64,000 bases of DNA from Thermobaculum terrenum ATCC BAA-798 (GTDB lineage Bacteria; Chloroflexota; Chloroflexia; Thermobaculales; Thermobaculaceae), in assembly GCF_000025005.1 (NCBI RefSeq), contig NC_013525.1:558001-622000 (forward strand), read 5' to 3'. Each line of letters starts with the position of its first letter. Within the stretch, counting starts at the first letter, position 1. The translations under genes and the position numbers were made by a program. Of this stretch, positions 1 to 8,033 are shown one piece after another. The notes under the pieces are model-generated. The model was not told the origin of the DNA, ran no database searches, and worked only from the letters and a program-made list of their open reading frames with translations.

Positions 1-2
1 TA

Positions 3-1262
3 ATCCACAGGAACCTGTCCATAGAGGAACAGGTAGCGGAGGTCGACAAGGTAAAGCGTTCTGAAGCTGGGATGATCGTCGAGCCTGTTACCTTGCCGCC
101 GTATGCTCAGCTATCCGACGCGGTAGCTATTATGGAGAAGTATCACATCAGCGGTGTGCCTGTGGTAGATGAAGAGGGCAAGCTTGTAGGTATACTTACC
201 AACAGAGACATCAGGTTCGAGACCGACCTGACCAAGCCGATAAGCTCCGCTATGACCTCCGAGAACCTTATAACGGCCCCAGTAGGCACCACCCTAGAGG
301 AAGCCAGGGAGATACTGCACCGATATAAGATAGAGAAGTTGCCAGTGGTGGACGATGAGGGCCGCTTGAAAGGTCTTATAACGGTCAAGGATATCCAGAA
401 GAAGATTCAGTTCCCGATGGCTACTAAGGATGAGAAGGGCAGGCTGAGAGTAGGGGCTGCCGTAGGAGTGGGGCCTGCGGGACTGGAGAGGGCGGAGGCG
501 CTTATAGCTGCCGGGGTTGATGTCATAGTTGTGGACACTGCTCATGGCCATACCAAGGCCGTGATAGATATAGTCAGAGAGATTAAGGCTCGCTGGGATG
601 TGGACGTTATAGCCGGTAACGTGGGCACTCCAGAGGGTGCTGAAGATCTCGTAAGAGCTGGAGCCGATGGCGTCAAAGTCGGTATAGGTCCAGGTGCGAT
701 CTGTACCACGAGGATAGTTGCAGGTGCGGGCGTGCCTCAGCTGACGGCCATCTATAACTGTGCCCGCGCAGTGGCTCCCTATGGTGCGACTATCATAGCT
801 GATGGAGGCATACAGTACTCTGGCGATATCGCCAAGGCTATAGCTGCCGGAGCGGACACAGTCATGCTCGGTAGCCTCCTGGCTGGTGTCGACGAAAGCC
901 CAGGAGAGGTGCTCATATACCAGGGTGAAAGGTATAAGGAGTACCGTGGTATGGGGTCCATTGCTGCCATGAAGCAGAGAGGATATAGCAGGGACCGCTA
1001 CGGACAGGCGGATATAGGCAACGTATCCAAGCTGGTACCTGAGGGGATAGAGGCTAGAGTGCCCTATAAGGGACCCCTCTCTAATCTGGTCTATCAGCTG
1101 GTGGGTGGTCTGCGCTCGGCTATGGGCTACTGCGGTGCGAGGAACATCCGTGAGATGAAGGAGAACACTAAGTTCATGCGCATTACCAACGCCGGCCTCC
1201 GAGAGAGCCATCCTCACGATGTGGTTATCACCAGGGAAGCTCCTAATTACAGGTTGCGTTAG
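3..1262 (+). CDS. guaB: IMP dehydrogenase, 5' end outside window
   Basis: Oxidises IMP to XMP with NAD+, the committed step of GMP synthesis in the cytosol. The frame is open to the window edge and upstream codons read as typical IMPDH ([20 protein letters not shown]), so the gene is partial at its 5' end. 419 residues are visible and about 65 are missing compared with the usual 485. Visible parts are a CBS pair ([19 protein letters not shown] and [19 protein letters not shown]), the TIM-barrel loop [10 protein letters not shown] with the catalytic Cys at codon 702-704, the phosphate-binding GSLLAG, and the flap with YRGMGS and SRDRYGQ. parB follows after 8 bp, so the two are probably cotranscribed. 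Confidence 0.97.
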   Translation: MHRNLSIEEQVAEVDKVKRSEAGMIVEPVTLPPYAQLSDAVAIMEKYHISGVPVVDEEGKLVGILTNRDIRFETDLTKPISSAMTSENLITAPVGTTLEEAREILHRYKIEKLPVVDDEGRLKGLITVKDIQKKIQFPMATKDEKGRLRVGAAVGVGPAGLERAEALIAAGVDVIVVDTAHGHTKAVIDIVREIKARWDVDVIAGNVGTPEGAEDLVRAGADGVKVGIGPGAICTTRIVAGAGVPQLTAIYNCARAVAPYGATIIADGGIQYSGDIAKAIAAGADTVMLGSLLAGVDESPGEVLIYQGERYKEYRGMGSIAAMKQRGYSRDRYGQADIGNVSKLVPEGIEARVPYKGPLSNLVYQLVGGLRSAMGYCGARNIREMKENTKFMRITNAGLRESHPHDVVITREAPNYRLR

Positions 1263-1270
1263 GGGGCAAG

Positions 1271-2119
1271 ATGTCCAGACCTAAGGGTGGACTAGGAAGA
1301 GGGCTGGATGCTCTCATACCGCAAACCAGCAGTACTTTCGATAATTTGGTCCATATAGATCAGATCATAGCTAATCCCTACCAGCCCAGGGGCTCCATGG
1401 ATGAGGGGAGGCTGCAGTCTCTGGTGGAGTCCATAAAACAAAATGGTATATTGCAGCCCCTGCTGGTGCAACGGCAGGGAGATCATTACCAGCTGATCGC
1501 CGGCCACAGGCGCCTTCATGCAGCCAAGATGGCGGGCGTCCAGCAGGTGCCTGTGGTGATCCGGGAGGCCAGGGCGAGCGACAATATGCTGCTGCTCGCC
1601 CTTATCGAGAATCTTCAGCGGGAAGATCTCAACCCTATCGACGAGGCCAAGGCGTATAGAGAGCTGCAGAGGAAGTTTGGCTTCTCCACAGATGAGATCG
1701 CGGAGCGAGTAGGCAAGAGCAGGCCTGCTGTAGCCAATGCCCTCAGGCTGCTGGAGCTTGCGCCCGAGGTCAAGGAGATGTTGATCCAGGGGCAGATCTC
1801 CGAGGGGCACGCCCGAGCCTTGTTAGGGCTTCGCGATCCTCAGAGCCAGATAAACACTGCCAGGCTGGTGGTCGAGCGTGGCCTGAGTGTCAGGCAGACC
1901 GAGCAACTGGTCAAGCGCCTCAGGGACAACTCTGGGCAGAGATCCTCCCAGGCTATAGATCCAGAGGTGACCTATCTGGAGGAACGCTTCAGGCAGGCTC
2001 TGGGAACGAAGGTATCCCTTTCCCGATCACGCAGGGGGGGCAAGCTAGTAATACATTTCTACTCTGAGGAGGAGCTACAGTCCATATATGAGGTGATAGT
2101 CGGGGACAGGTCGAGATAA
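1271..2119 (+). CDS. parB: ParB/Spo0J chromosome partitioning protein
   Basis: DNA-binding CTPase that loads at parS sites and spreads, acting with ParA and SMC in origin segregation. At 282 residues it has normal length. The N-terminus KGGLGRGLDALIP is typical. The nucleotide-binding motif region is AGHRRLHAAKMAGV (around residue 77), followed by ENLQREDLNPIDEA and a helix-turn-helix (FGFSTDEIAERVGKSRPAVANALRLL). The C-terminal third is a likely dimerisation domain. No parA is visible next to it. A near-parS sequence lies 1.25 kb downstream inside glmS. Confidence 0.95.
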   Translation: MSRPKGGLGRGLDALIPQTSSTFDNLVHIDQIIANPYQPRGSMDEGRLQSLVESIKQNGILQPLLVQRQGDHYQLIAGHRRLHAAKMAGVQQVPVVIREARASDNMLLLALIENLQREDLNPIDEAKAYRELQRKFGFSTDEIAERVGKSRPAVANALRLLELAPEVKEMLIQGQISEGHARALLGLRDPQSQINTARLVVERGLSVRQTEQLVKRLRDNSGQRSSQAIDPEVTYLEERFRQALGTKVSLSRSRRGGKLVIHFYSEEELQSIYEVIVGDRSR

Positions 2120-2136
2120 TTTTGTTTACGCTTTAT

Positions 2137-2165
2137 TTGCTTTGTTGGTGCTGTAACTCTAGAAT
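2137..2165 (+). promoter_or_regulatory. Candidate sigma-70 promoter for the glmS leader
   Basis: TTGCTT at 2137-2142, 17-bp spacer, TAGAAT at 2160-2165. A start near 2172 would place about 30 nt before the ribozyme cleavage site, the short 5' segment expected for this ribozyme class. The -35 match is weak. Confidence 0.5.
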
Positions 2166-2189
2166 GTTACCGGACTCGAGAGCGAAGGA

Positions 2190-2368
2190 TCTTATCGAGG
2201 AAGCGCCAGACCTCTTGCTAAGAGGTGACGAGGGGAAGGCTTATCGAAATCTTCGGCGGGTGGCCTTCCGGCCCGCAGTGGTCGTTAGGAAGGGGACAAA
2301 TCTTGCGGGTGACCGCTTGGACAAATCCCCGACCGTGCTGCTCCGTTCGCTCACGAGGACCGTATAGA
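2190..2368 (+). ncRNA. glmS ribozyme-riboswitch (glucosamine-6-phosphate)
   Basis: Self-cleaving RNA that uses glucosamine-6-phosphate as cofactor and so lowers glmS expression when product is abundant. The conserved cleavage-site sequence is A|GCGCC with the cut predicted between 2202 and 2203. It is followed by P1 (ACCTCTT 2210-2216 / AAGAGGT 2220-2226), then GACGAGG, TTATCGA and TCGGCGGGT within P2/P2.1, and a P3/P4 region with GGGGACAAA paired to TCCCC. Order, spacing and the position 65 bp before the glmS start all match the family. A short open frame across this stretch (2122-2367) has no protein character. Confidence 0.95.
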
Positions 2369-2432
2369 ACATAAACTTATCTCATGCCCTGAGGGGTGTT
2401 AGTACATCTTTGTGTTCGTAAGGAGGTCCTTT

Positions 2433-4214
2433 GTGTGCGGTATATTTGGTTATGTTGGTAAGGACAGGGATGTTGCTGGTCTGGTACTAGACGGGCTAAA
2501 GCGTCTGGAGTACAGGGGTTACGACTCCTGGGGAGTGGCCGTAGTAACCGACGAGGGCATAAACCTGACCAAGCAGGTTGGAAAGATAGGCGATGCGCAG
2601 GTGAATATGCCCGACAGCTTCCTGGGTTTTGGCCACACCCGCTGGGCCACTCACGGTGGCGTAACTGACTACAATGCTCACCCCCACCTGGATTGTACTG
2701 GTCGTATAGCTGTTATCCACAACGGCATAATAGAGAACTTCTCTGAGCTCCGGAATAAGCTGCTGAGCCAGGGACACAAACTTAGGTCCGAGACCGATAC
2801 CGAGGTCGTGGCTCATCTGCTGGAGGAGGAGACGAAGGGACTCGGTAGTGATCCCGCTGGATTTGCAGATGCCCTCCGCAGGGTTTTCATGCAGCTTGAG
2901 GGCATGAACGCTGTCATGGCCCTCGACAGCTCTTCAGGGGTAATGGTGGCTGCCAAAAATGGTTCTCCGCTGGTGCTGGGCTACGGAGAAGACGGGTACT
3001 ATATATCCTCCGATGCCTCGGCTCTGCTGCCTCATACCAGGAAGGTGGCCTTCATAGCCGATGGTCAGATGCTCCTGATAACTCGGGAAGGGGTAAGCGC
3101 CAGAGATATACAGACTGGGGACCCAGCATCGCTTGAAGTATCTCAGCTGGAGTGGAGCCTGGAGCAGGCAGAGCTCGGCGACTATCCCCATTACCTTATA
3201 AAGGAGATCCATGAGCAGCCTTCTATCCTCAGGTCGATCGCCATGACACAGGGGGAGAACGCGACCACCCTGGCGGAGATGATGAGGGCTTCCTATGGTA
3301 CGTTCTTTATAGGGTGCGGCACGGCTGCCAACGCCGCGCTCACGGGTCAGTACCTATTCTCGCGCATTGCAAGGTTTCACGTGAACTTCGCTGTAGGCAG
3401 CGAGTTTGGGTATCTGGAGCATTTCCTGACTCCTCAGAGCCTTGTGATAGCTCTCTCTCAGAGTGGTGAGACTATAGATGTTATCGAGCCGCTGATCAAG
3501 GCTAAGAAGGAAAAGGGTGTGCAGGTTGCAGCGCTGGTGAACGTGCTGGGGTCAACGCTCTATCGCATGGCGGATTTCTCGGTGTTGCTCGGGGCCGGGC
3601 CGGAGAAGTGCGTACTCGCTACCAAGAGCTACACAGCCAAGCTCGCGGTGCTCCTGATGACAGCCTATGCCCTGGATGGGCGTCTTGATGAGGGCAAAGA
3701 GCTGGTGTTGCGTGCAGCCGATGGCGTCGAGGAGCTTCTCAGAGACGGCATCAGGGACAAGGTAGAGGCGCTTGCGGAGCGCATTTATGATAGAGAGCAT
3801 ATCTTCCTGATAGGCAGGGGGCTCAGCTACTCCTCGGCACTGGAGGCCGCACTCAAGATCAAGGAAGTAACTTACATCCATGCCGAGGGATTTGCCGGTG
3901 GGGAGCTCAAACACGGGGTCATAGCGCTCATCGAACAGGGTACTCCCTGTATAGTATTTGCTCCCTCGGACGAGACCCAAGCTGCTATACTTTCAGGTGC
4001 ACAGGAACTAAAGGCCAGAGGAGGCTTTATCATAGGCATCTCACCCAAATGCTCGGACGTTTTCGATTACTGGATTCCTGTCGCGGACGTGGGCGATGCA
4101 TCGCCTATAGTTAATGCTGTACCAGCCCAGCTTCTGGCCTATTGCCTGTCTATAAAGAGGGGTACAGATCCCGATAAACCCAGAAACCTTGCTAAGAGCG
4201 TGACAGTAAAATGA
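2433..4214 (+). CDS. glmS: Glutamine-fructose-6-phosphate aminotransferase
   Basis: Makes glucosamine-6-phosphate from fructose-6-phosphate and glutamine, the entry to peptidoglycan and other amino-sugar synthesis. The start is GTG at 2433, because the next codon is the catalytic Cys (CGIFGYVG) that must become residue 1. AAGGAGG at 2420-2426 is correctly spaced, and the upstream GTG at 2412 would bury this Cys. The 593 residues comprise an Ntn glutaminase domain (about 1-230, with HTRWATHG and HNGIIEN) and two SIS domains (GCGTAANAAL, SQSGETIDV; LIGRGLSYSSALEAALKIKE), ending LAKSVTVK. Controlled by the ribozyme upstream. The stop overlaps the menG start (ATGA). Confidence 0.98.
   Translation: MCGIFGYVGKDRDVAGLVLDGLKRLEYRGYDSWGVAVVTDEGINLTKQVGKIGDAQVNMPDSFLGFGHTRWATHGGVTDYNAHPHLDCTGRIAVIHNGIIENFSELRNKLLSQGHKLRSETDTEVVAHLLEEETKGLGSDPAGFADALRRVFMQLEGMNAVMALDSSSGVMVAAKNGSPLVLGYGEDGYYISSDASALLPHTRKVAFIADGQMLLITREGVSARDIQTGDPASLEVSQLEWSLEQAELGDYPHYLIKEIHEQPSILRSIAMTQGENATTLAEMMRASYGTFFIGCGTAANAALTGQYLFSRIARFHVNFAVGSEFGYLEHFLTPQSLVIALSQSGETIDVIEPLIKAKKEKGVQVAALVNVLGSTLYRMADFSVLLGAGPEKCVLATKSYTAKLAVLLMTAYALDGRLDEGKELVLRAADGVEELLRDGIRDKVEALAERIYDREHIFLIGRGLSYSSALEAALKIKEVTYIHAEGFAGGELKHGVIALIEQGTPCIVFAPSDETQAAILSGAQELKARGGFIIGISPKCSDVFDYWIPVADVGDASPIVNAVPAQLLAYCLSIKRGTDPDKPRNLAKSVTVK
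3373..3388 (+). promoter_or_regulatory. Possible parS-like site inside glmS
   Basis: GGTTTCACGTGAACTT matches 12 of 16 positions of the widespread parS consensus TGTTTCACGTGAAACA, including all eight central bases TTCACGTGAA minus the flanks. It lies 1.25 kb from parB, the usual neighbourhood for such sites. The right half is imperfect, so chance or codon constraint is possible. Confidence 0.35.
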
Positions 4215-4939
4215 AGACCAGATACCTGCCTCCACCAGAACAAAAAGCCCAGTACGTGCGCGAGATGTTCACATCCATAGCGCCCGTCTACGATAGATTG
4301 AACAGCATCATAAGCTTGGGGCTGCATAGGTTATGGAGGCGGACGGCAGTGCGCCTCTCGGGGCTCAAACCGGGGGATTCCGCCCTTGATGTGGCCACGG
4401 GTACCGGGGATTTTGCCATAACCTTGGCCAAAGCTGTGGGCCCAACTGGACGGGTAGTGGGCATAGACTTCAGCGAGGGCATGCTCCGCCTGGCGCATGA
4501 AAAGATCAAGAGGCTTGGCCTGGATGGAGTTATTCAATTCGAATGGGCTGATGCACTGTCGCTGCCCTTTGCCGACGGGGAGTTCGATGCCGCTACCGTG
4601 GGATTCGCGGGCAGGAACGTCACTGACCTGAAGGGCATGTTCTCCGAGATGCGCAGAGTGGTGCGTCCGGGAGGCAGAGTAGTACATCTGGAGTTGTCCA
4701 GGCCCACGCTGCCCATATTCCGCGACATCTACAGGATCTATTTCTATCACCTGGTGCCCGTGGTAGGGGGTGCTCTGGCTAGATCGCGGAGTGCTTACGG
4801 ATATCTTCCTGAGTCCCTGTCCGTCTTTCCATCGCCGGAGGAAGTGGCGCGCGTGATGCGTGAGGCCGGACTGGTGAAAGTAAGGTACTACCCCCTGGCC
4901 CTGGGTACGGTTACTGTCCATGTGGGTGTTGTGCCATGA
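4211..4939 (+). CDS. menG: Demethylmenaquinone methyltransferase (UbiE/MenG)
   Basis: SAM-dependent C-methylation of demethylmenaquinone, the last step of menaquinone synthesis at the membrane surface. 242 residues. Motif I is DVATGTGDFAITLAK (about 58-72), motif II is GIDFSEGMLRLA, and the family signature GFAGRNVTDLKGMFSEMRRVVRPGG corresponds to the UbiE consensus with RNV and RPGG. The ATG overlaps the glmS stop and the 3' end overlaps the next gene by 4 bp, so it is translationally coupled in this run. It could in principle methylate another quinone precursor, but the signature makes MenG the best call. Confidence 0.92.
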   Translation: MKTRYLPPPEQKAQYVREMFTSIAPVYDRLNSIISLGLHRLWRRTAVRLSGLKPGDSALDVATGTGDFAITLAKAVGPTGRVVGIDFSEGMLRLAHEKIKRLGLDGVIQFEWADALSLPFADGEFDAATVGFAGRNVTDLKGMFSEMRRVVRPGGRVVHLELSRPTLPIFRDIYRIYFYHLVPVVGGALARSRSAYGYLPESLSVFPSPEEVARVMREAGLVKVRYYPLALGTVTVHVGVVP

Positions 4940-5637
4940 GTCATGCCGAAGATCTAAGAGTTGTTCTCTTCGATGCACTTGGCACCCTAATAGAGATAAC
5001 TTCCCCTGTAGATGTGTTCCAGCGCGTGATGGCTGATATGGGCTACGATCTCACCAGAGAGCAGATCAGAGCTGCCATACGGCGTGCACATCAGTGGTGG
5101 ATGAGCCCCACCAGGGTACCTGGCAGTACTTCCGAGGCAGAGAGGGCAGATCGTCAGAAGTACGCAGCGATGTTTCTGGAGGATCTGGGAATCGATCATG
5201 ATAGTTCGCTGGTCGACGAAGTGGCTGAGAGAGGCAACTGGGCGCGCTGGGTAAGCGTTTACCCAGATGTTATCCCGGCTTTGGAGGCTTTGGGAAGAGA
5301 TTACACTCTCGTGGTTGTTACAAATGGTGGACCATCGATGTGTGACGCTATCAACTACGCTGGTCTTGGGAGATATTTTCAGGAGGTGTTCGCCAGCTGG
5401 TCTGTTGGGTACCAAAAGCCGGATCCAAGGGCCTACAACGTACCGCTGGCCAGGCTGAGGTATAGGCCCAGTCAGGCATGCTTTATAGATGATACTCCTG
5501 AGAATGTTGCCGGGGCTCTGGATTGTGGCATACGAGCTGTACTGCTTGACCGTAAGGGCGAACACCAGGGTTGGACTGGCGAAAGAGTCTCATCGCTGGT
5601 AGAATTTGCCTCTTTGTTGGCTAAGAGGGAGGTGTAA
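4936..5637 (+). CDS. HAD-superfamily hydrolase (subfamily IA-like)
   Basis: Predicted cytosolic phosphatase of unknown substrate, 233 residues. Motif I reads LFDALGTLIE. The nucleophile Asp is present, but the usual second Asp (DxD) is Ala, a variant known in the FDALGTL branch of the superfamily. Motif II is VVTNGG, motif III Lys lies in YQKPDPRAYN, and motif IV is CFIDDTPENV. A helical cap lies between residues about 20 and 90. The ATGA overlap with menG and the 2-bp gap to the next gene show one transcript. Lack of the acid/base Asp makes the exact reaction uncertain. Confidence 0.85.
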   Translation: MSHAEDLRVVLFDALGTLIEITSPVDVFQRVMADMGYDLTREQIRAAIRRAHQWWMSPTRVPGSTSEAERADRQKYAAMFLEDLGIDHDSSLVDEVAERGNWARWVSVYPDVIPALEALGRDYTLVVVTNGGPSMCDAINYAGLGRYFQEVFASWSVGYQKPDPRAYNVPLARLRYRPSQACFIDDTPENVAGALDCGIRAVLLDRKGEHQGWTGERVSSLVEFASLLAKREV

Positions 5638-5639
5638 CC

Positions 5640-6167
5640 GTGGCTTTACCCGAAGTGGTCATATATACGACTCCTACCTGTGGTTTCTGCAGGCAGGCTA
5701 AGGATTACCTCAGACAGAAGAACATACCCTTCGTAGAGAAGGATGTGAGCGTGGACAGGAATGCGGCCTACGAGATGATCAGGATAAGTGGCCAGCAGGG
5801 TGTTCCGGTCATCAGGGTAGGCAACGAGATTATCATAGGTTTCGACCGCAAGAGACTGGATAGGGTGCTCCAAAGCGCTGTTGAGGGCAAGGCCAGCCTT
5901 GGGGTCAGCGTTGCCGATTCCAGCCGTATAGCCCTCGAGCATGGTGTAGTGCCCATATTTGGCGCCTATGTGGGTCGGGTCGCCGCAGGATCTGCTGCCG
6001 AGCGTGCTGGACTGAGACCTGGGGATATCATTACCGAGGTCAACGCCAGACCCATAAGAAACGCCGAGGACCTGGAGAAGGCCATAGAGAACCTCAGGAA
6101 AGGCTCTCAGGTCACGCTGGTGTGGGTCAGAGGGCAGGACACGCTCAGGTCCACAGTCACTCTGTAG
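5640..6167 (+). CDS. Glutaredoxin-PDZ fusion protein
   Basis: GTG start, 175 residues. Residues 1-75 form a glutaredoxin/NrdH-type thioredoxin fold with active site TCGFCRQAK, cis-Pro loop GVPVI and the end strand GFDRKRL. Residues about 80-175 form a PDZ domain (GAYVGRVAAGSAAERAGLRPGDIITEVNARPI) like those of HtrA proteases. No signal peptide, so it is likely cytosolic. PDZ domains usually bind exposed C-termini, so the fusion could direct a thiol reductase to damaged or partner proteins (inference). Last gene of the glmS run and convergent with the sugar transporter. Confidence 0.85.
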   Translation: MALPEVVIYTTPTCGFCRQAKDYLRQKNIPFVEKDVSVDRNAAYEMIRISGQQGVPVIRVGNEIIIGFDRKRLDRVLQSAVEGKASLGVSVADSSRIALEHGVVPIFGAYVGRVAAGSAAERAGLRPGDIITEVNARPIRNAEDLEKAIENLRKGSQVTLVWVRGQDTLRSTVTL

Positions 6168-6182
6168 CTTGGCCCGGGGCCT

Positions 6183-7067
6183 CTAGCCTTTGAGGCCTGT
6201 GGTGGCGATTCCCTCTATGAAGAACCTCTGTCCCATGAAGAAGAGTATTATTATCGGGATGGTCATGAGCACGGAGCTGGCCATCCAGAGGTCCCATCTT
6301 GTCTCGAACCCCGCGCTGTTCATGAAGGTAGCTACTCCCAGGGGTAGGGTATATTTCCTTGGGTCGTTCAGGTATATAAGTGGAGTCATGTAGTCGTTCC
6401 ACTTAGCCACGAACTCGAACAGTATCACTGCCAGCATGGCCGGCTTCACCAGGGGCAGCATTACGCTCCAGAAGATCCTGAGGTGAGATGCGCCATCAAC
6501 GATGGCGGCTTCCTTCAGGTCGTTGGGTATGGTCAGGAAGAACTGCCTCAACATGAATATGTAGAAGGCAGATCCAAACAGGTTGCCGGCCCACAGGGGA
6601 TAGAAGGTGTTCACGGCGTTCAGCTTCTTCCATATGAGGAAGGTTGGCACCATCGTCACTGCGCCCGGCAGCATCATCGTCGCCAGTATAAGCGCAAACA
6701 GTGGGCCTTTGAGGGGGAAGCTCATCTTGGCAAAGGGGTAAGCGACCAGTGCGCTTGAAAACGCCACGCTTACCACCGCCAGGAAGGTCACTATGAGGCT
6801 GTTACGGGTCCATAGAACGAAATCTGTGTTCCTGAGCACTTCCGCGTAGTTGCCCCAAACTATGGGGTCAGGTATCCAGTTAGAGGCAAAGATCTGAGCT
6901 CGTGGTTTGAGCGAGGTAGATACCAGCCAGAAGAAAGGTACCAGAAACACAAAGGACAGGACTGACAGGAGCAGGTATATGAGAAATCTCTCCGCGATGT
7001 GCGACAATGAGAGCTTTCTTGGACTGGCTGCTACCCTGACTCTAGCTGCCTGGGGTTTCGTGGTCAT
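6183..7067 (-). CDS. Carbohydrate ABC transporter permease (MalG type)
   Basis: Inner-membrane permease of a CUT1-type sugar importer, 294 residues with six predicted membrane segments. The cytoplasmic coupling EAA loop reads EAAIVDGASHLRIFWSVMLPL. The C-terminus (FFMGQRFFIEGIATTGLKG) is the usual ending for this subfamily. Its start overlaps the stop of the upstream permease by 4 bp (ATGA), so translation is coupled. The convergent glutaredoxin gene ends 15 bp away. Confidence 0.93.
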   Translation of the reverse strand: MTTKPQAARVRVAASPRKLSLSHIAERFLIYLLLSVLSFVFLVPFFWLVSTSLKPRAQIFASNWIPDPIVWGNYAEVLRNTDFVLWTRNSLIVTFLAVVSVAFSSALVAYPFAKMSFPLKGPLFALILATMMLPGAVTMVPTFLIWKKLNAVNTFYPLWAGNLFGSAFYIFMLRQFFLTIPNDLKEAAIVDGASHLRIFWSVMLPLVKPAMLAVILFEFVAKWNDYMTPLIYLNDPRKYTLPLGVATFMNSAGFETRWDLWMASSVLMTIPIIILFFMGQRFFIEGIATTGLKG

Positions 7068-7999
7068 TTTTGCTCACCCCCTTCGTAGTAGACCCAGCGC
7101 TGGGACAGCCTGAACTGTATGATCGTGAAGATGACGATTATCACGAAGATTATCCACGCCAGGGCAGAAGCATATCCCATGTGGAAGTATCTAAACGCCT
7201 GGCGGAAGAGATAGACGATGTACAGCAGTACAGCATCGTTCGTGGTGCTTCCACCACCCTCCGAGGTGTTGAACAGCAGTACGGGCTGTGCAAACGTCTG
7301 CAAGGACGCGATGATGCTTATCACTAGGTTGAAGAACATAACTCCGGAGATCATAGGCAGGGTTATGTGTAGGAACCTGGCCCATCTCCCGGCTCCATCG
7401 ATCTGGGCGGCCTCGTACAGCTCTCTCGGGATGTTCTTTAGCCCGGCCAAATAGATCAGCATGGCACCTCCGGCCCCCCAGAGGCTCATGAGCACGAGCG
7501 CAGGCTTCATCCAGTTGGGATCAGTAGTCCATCCGGGAGTTGGCAACCCTACGGAGGCCAGAAAGCGATTGAGTATGCCACTGTTAGGATTGAGGATCCA
7601 CCTCCACAGGATGGCCACAGCGACCACCGGAGTGATCGAGGGCAGGTAGAAGAACGTTCGCCAAAACGGTACGCCACGGACATTGAGGTTCAGCAGCAGC
7701 GCCAGCCCCAGTGCTACCGCCAGGTGGAGAGGGACATACAGAGCTGTATAGTATACGGTGTTGTAGAGGGACTTCCAGAACAGCGGGTCGTTGGTGAGGA
7801 TCTCCTTGTAGTTTGCAAGACCTACCCACTCCGGCGGCTGAAGCACGTTATATTCCGTGAGACTGAAGTAGATCGACGCCAGCATGGGGCCTGCTGTGAA
7901 AACCAGGAACCCAATGATCCATGGGGATATGAAGAGGAGGGCCGTGATGGCCTCCTCTTTCTTGTATCTTCTCTGAGCCTGTACGCTTCTCATGGCCAT
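7064..7999 (-). CDS. Carbohydrate ABC transporter permease (MalF/UgpA type)
   Basis: Partner permease, 311 residues. A short charged N-terminus (QAQRRYKKEE) precedes the first membrane helix (ALLFISPWIIGFLVF). The EAA loop EAAQIDGAGRWARFLHITLP contacts the ATPase. The middle gene of the three-gene importer, 34 bp after the binding protein. No ATP-binding subunit is encoded here, so a shared MsmX-type ATPase elsewhere is expected (inference from the family). Confidence 0.93.
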   Translation of the reverse strand: MAMRSVQAQRRYKKEEAITALLFISPWIIGFLVFTAGPMLASIYFSLTEYNVLQPPEWVGLANYKEILTNDPLFWKSLYNTVYYTALYVPLHLAVALGLALLLNLNVRGVPFWRTFFYLPSITPVVAVAILWRWILNPNSGILNRFLASVGLPTPGWTTDPNWMKPALVLMSLWGAGGAMLIYLAGLKNIPRELYEAAQIDGAGRWARFLHITLPMISGVMFFNLVISIIASLQTFAQPVLLFNTSEGGGSTTNDAVLLYIVYLFRQAFRYFHMGYASALAWIIFVIIVIFTIIQFRLSQRWVYYEGGEQK

Positions 8000-8033
8000 C
8001 GCTCCCGCTTATGGTGAAAAGGCTACGGGCGAG

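Noticed and set aside
294-1217. 307-codon minus-strand frame across guaB
   Set aside because: Shadow of the IMP dehydrogenase gene without its own start signals or domain pattern.
2122-2367. 81-residue open frame between parB and glmS
   Set aside because: It coincides exactly with the glmS ribozyme and has no ribosome-binding site or protein-like pattern.
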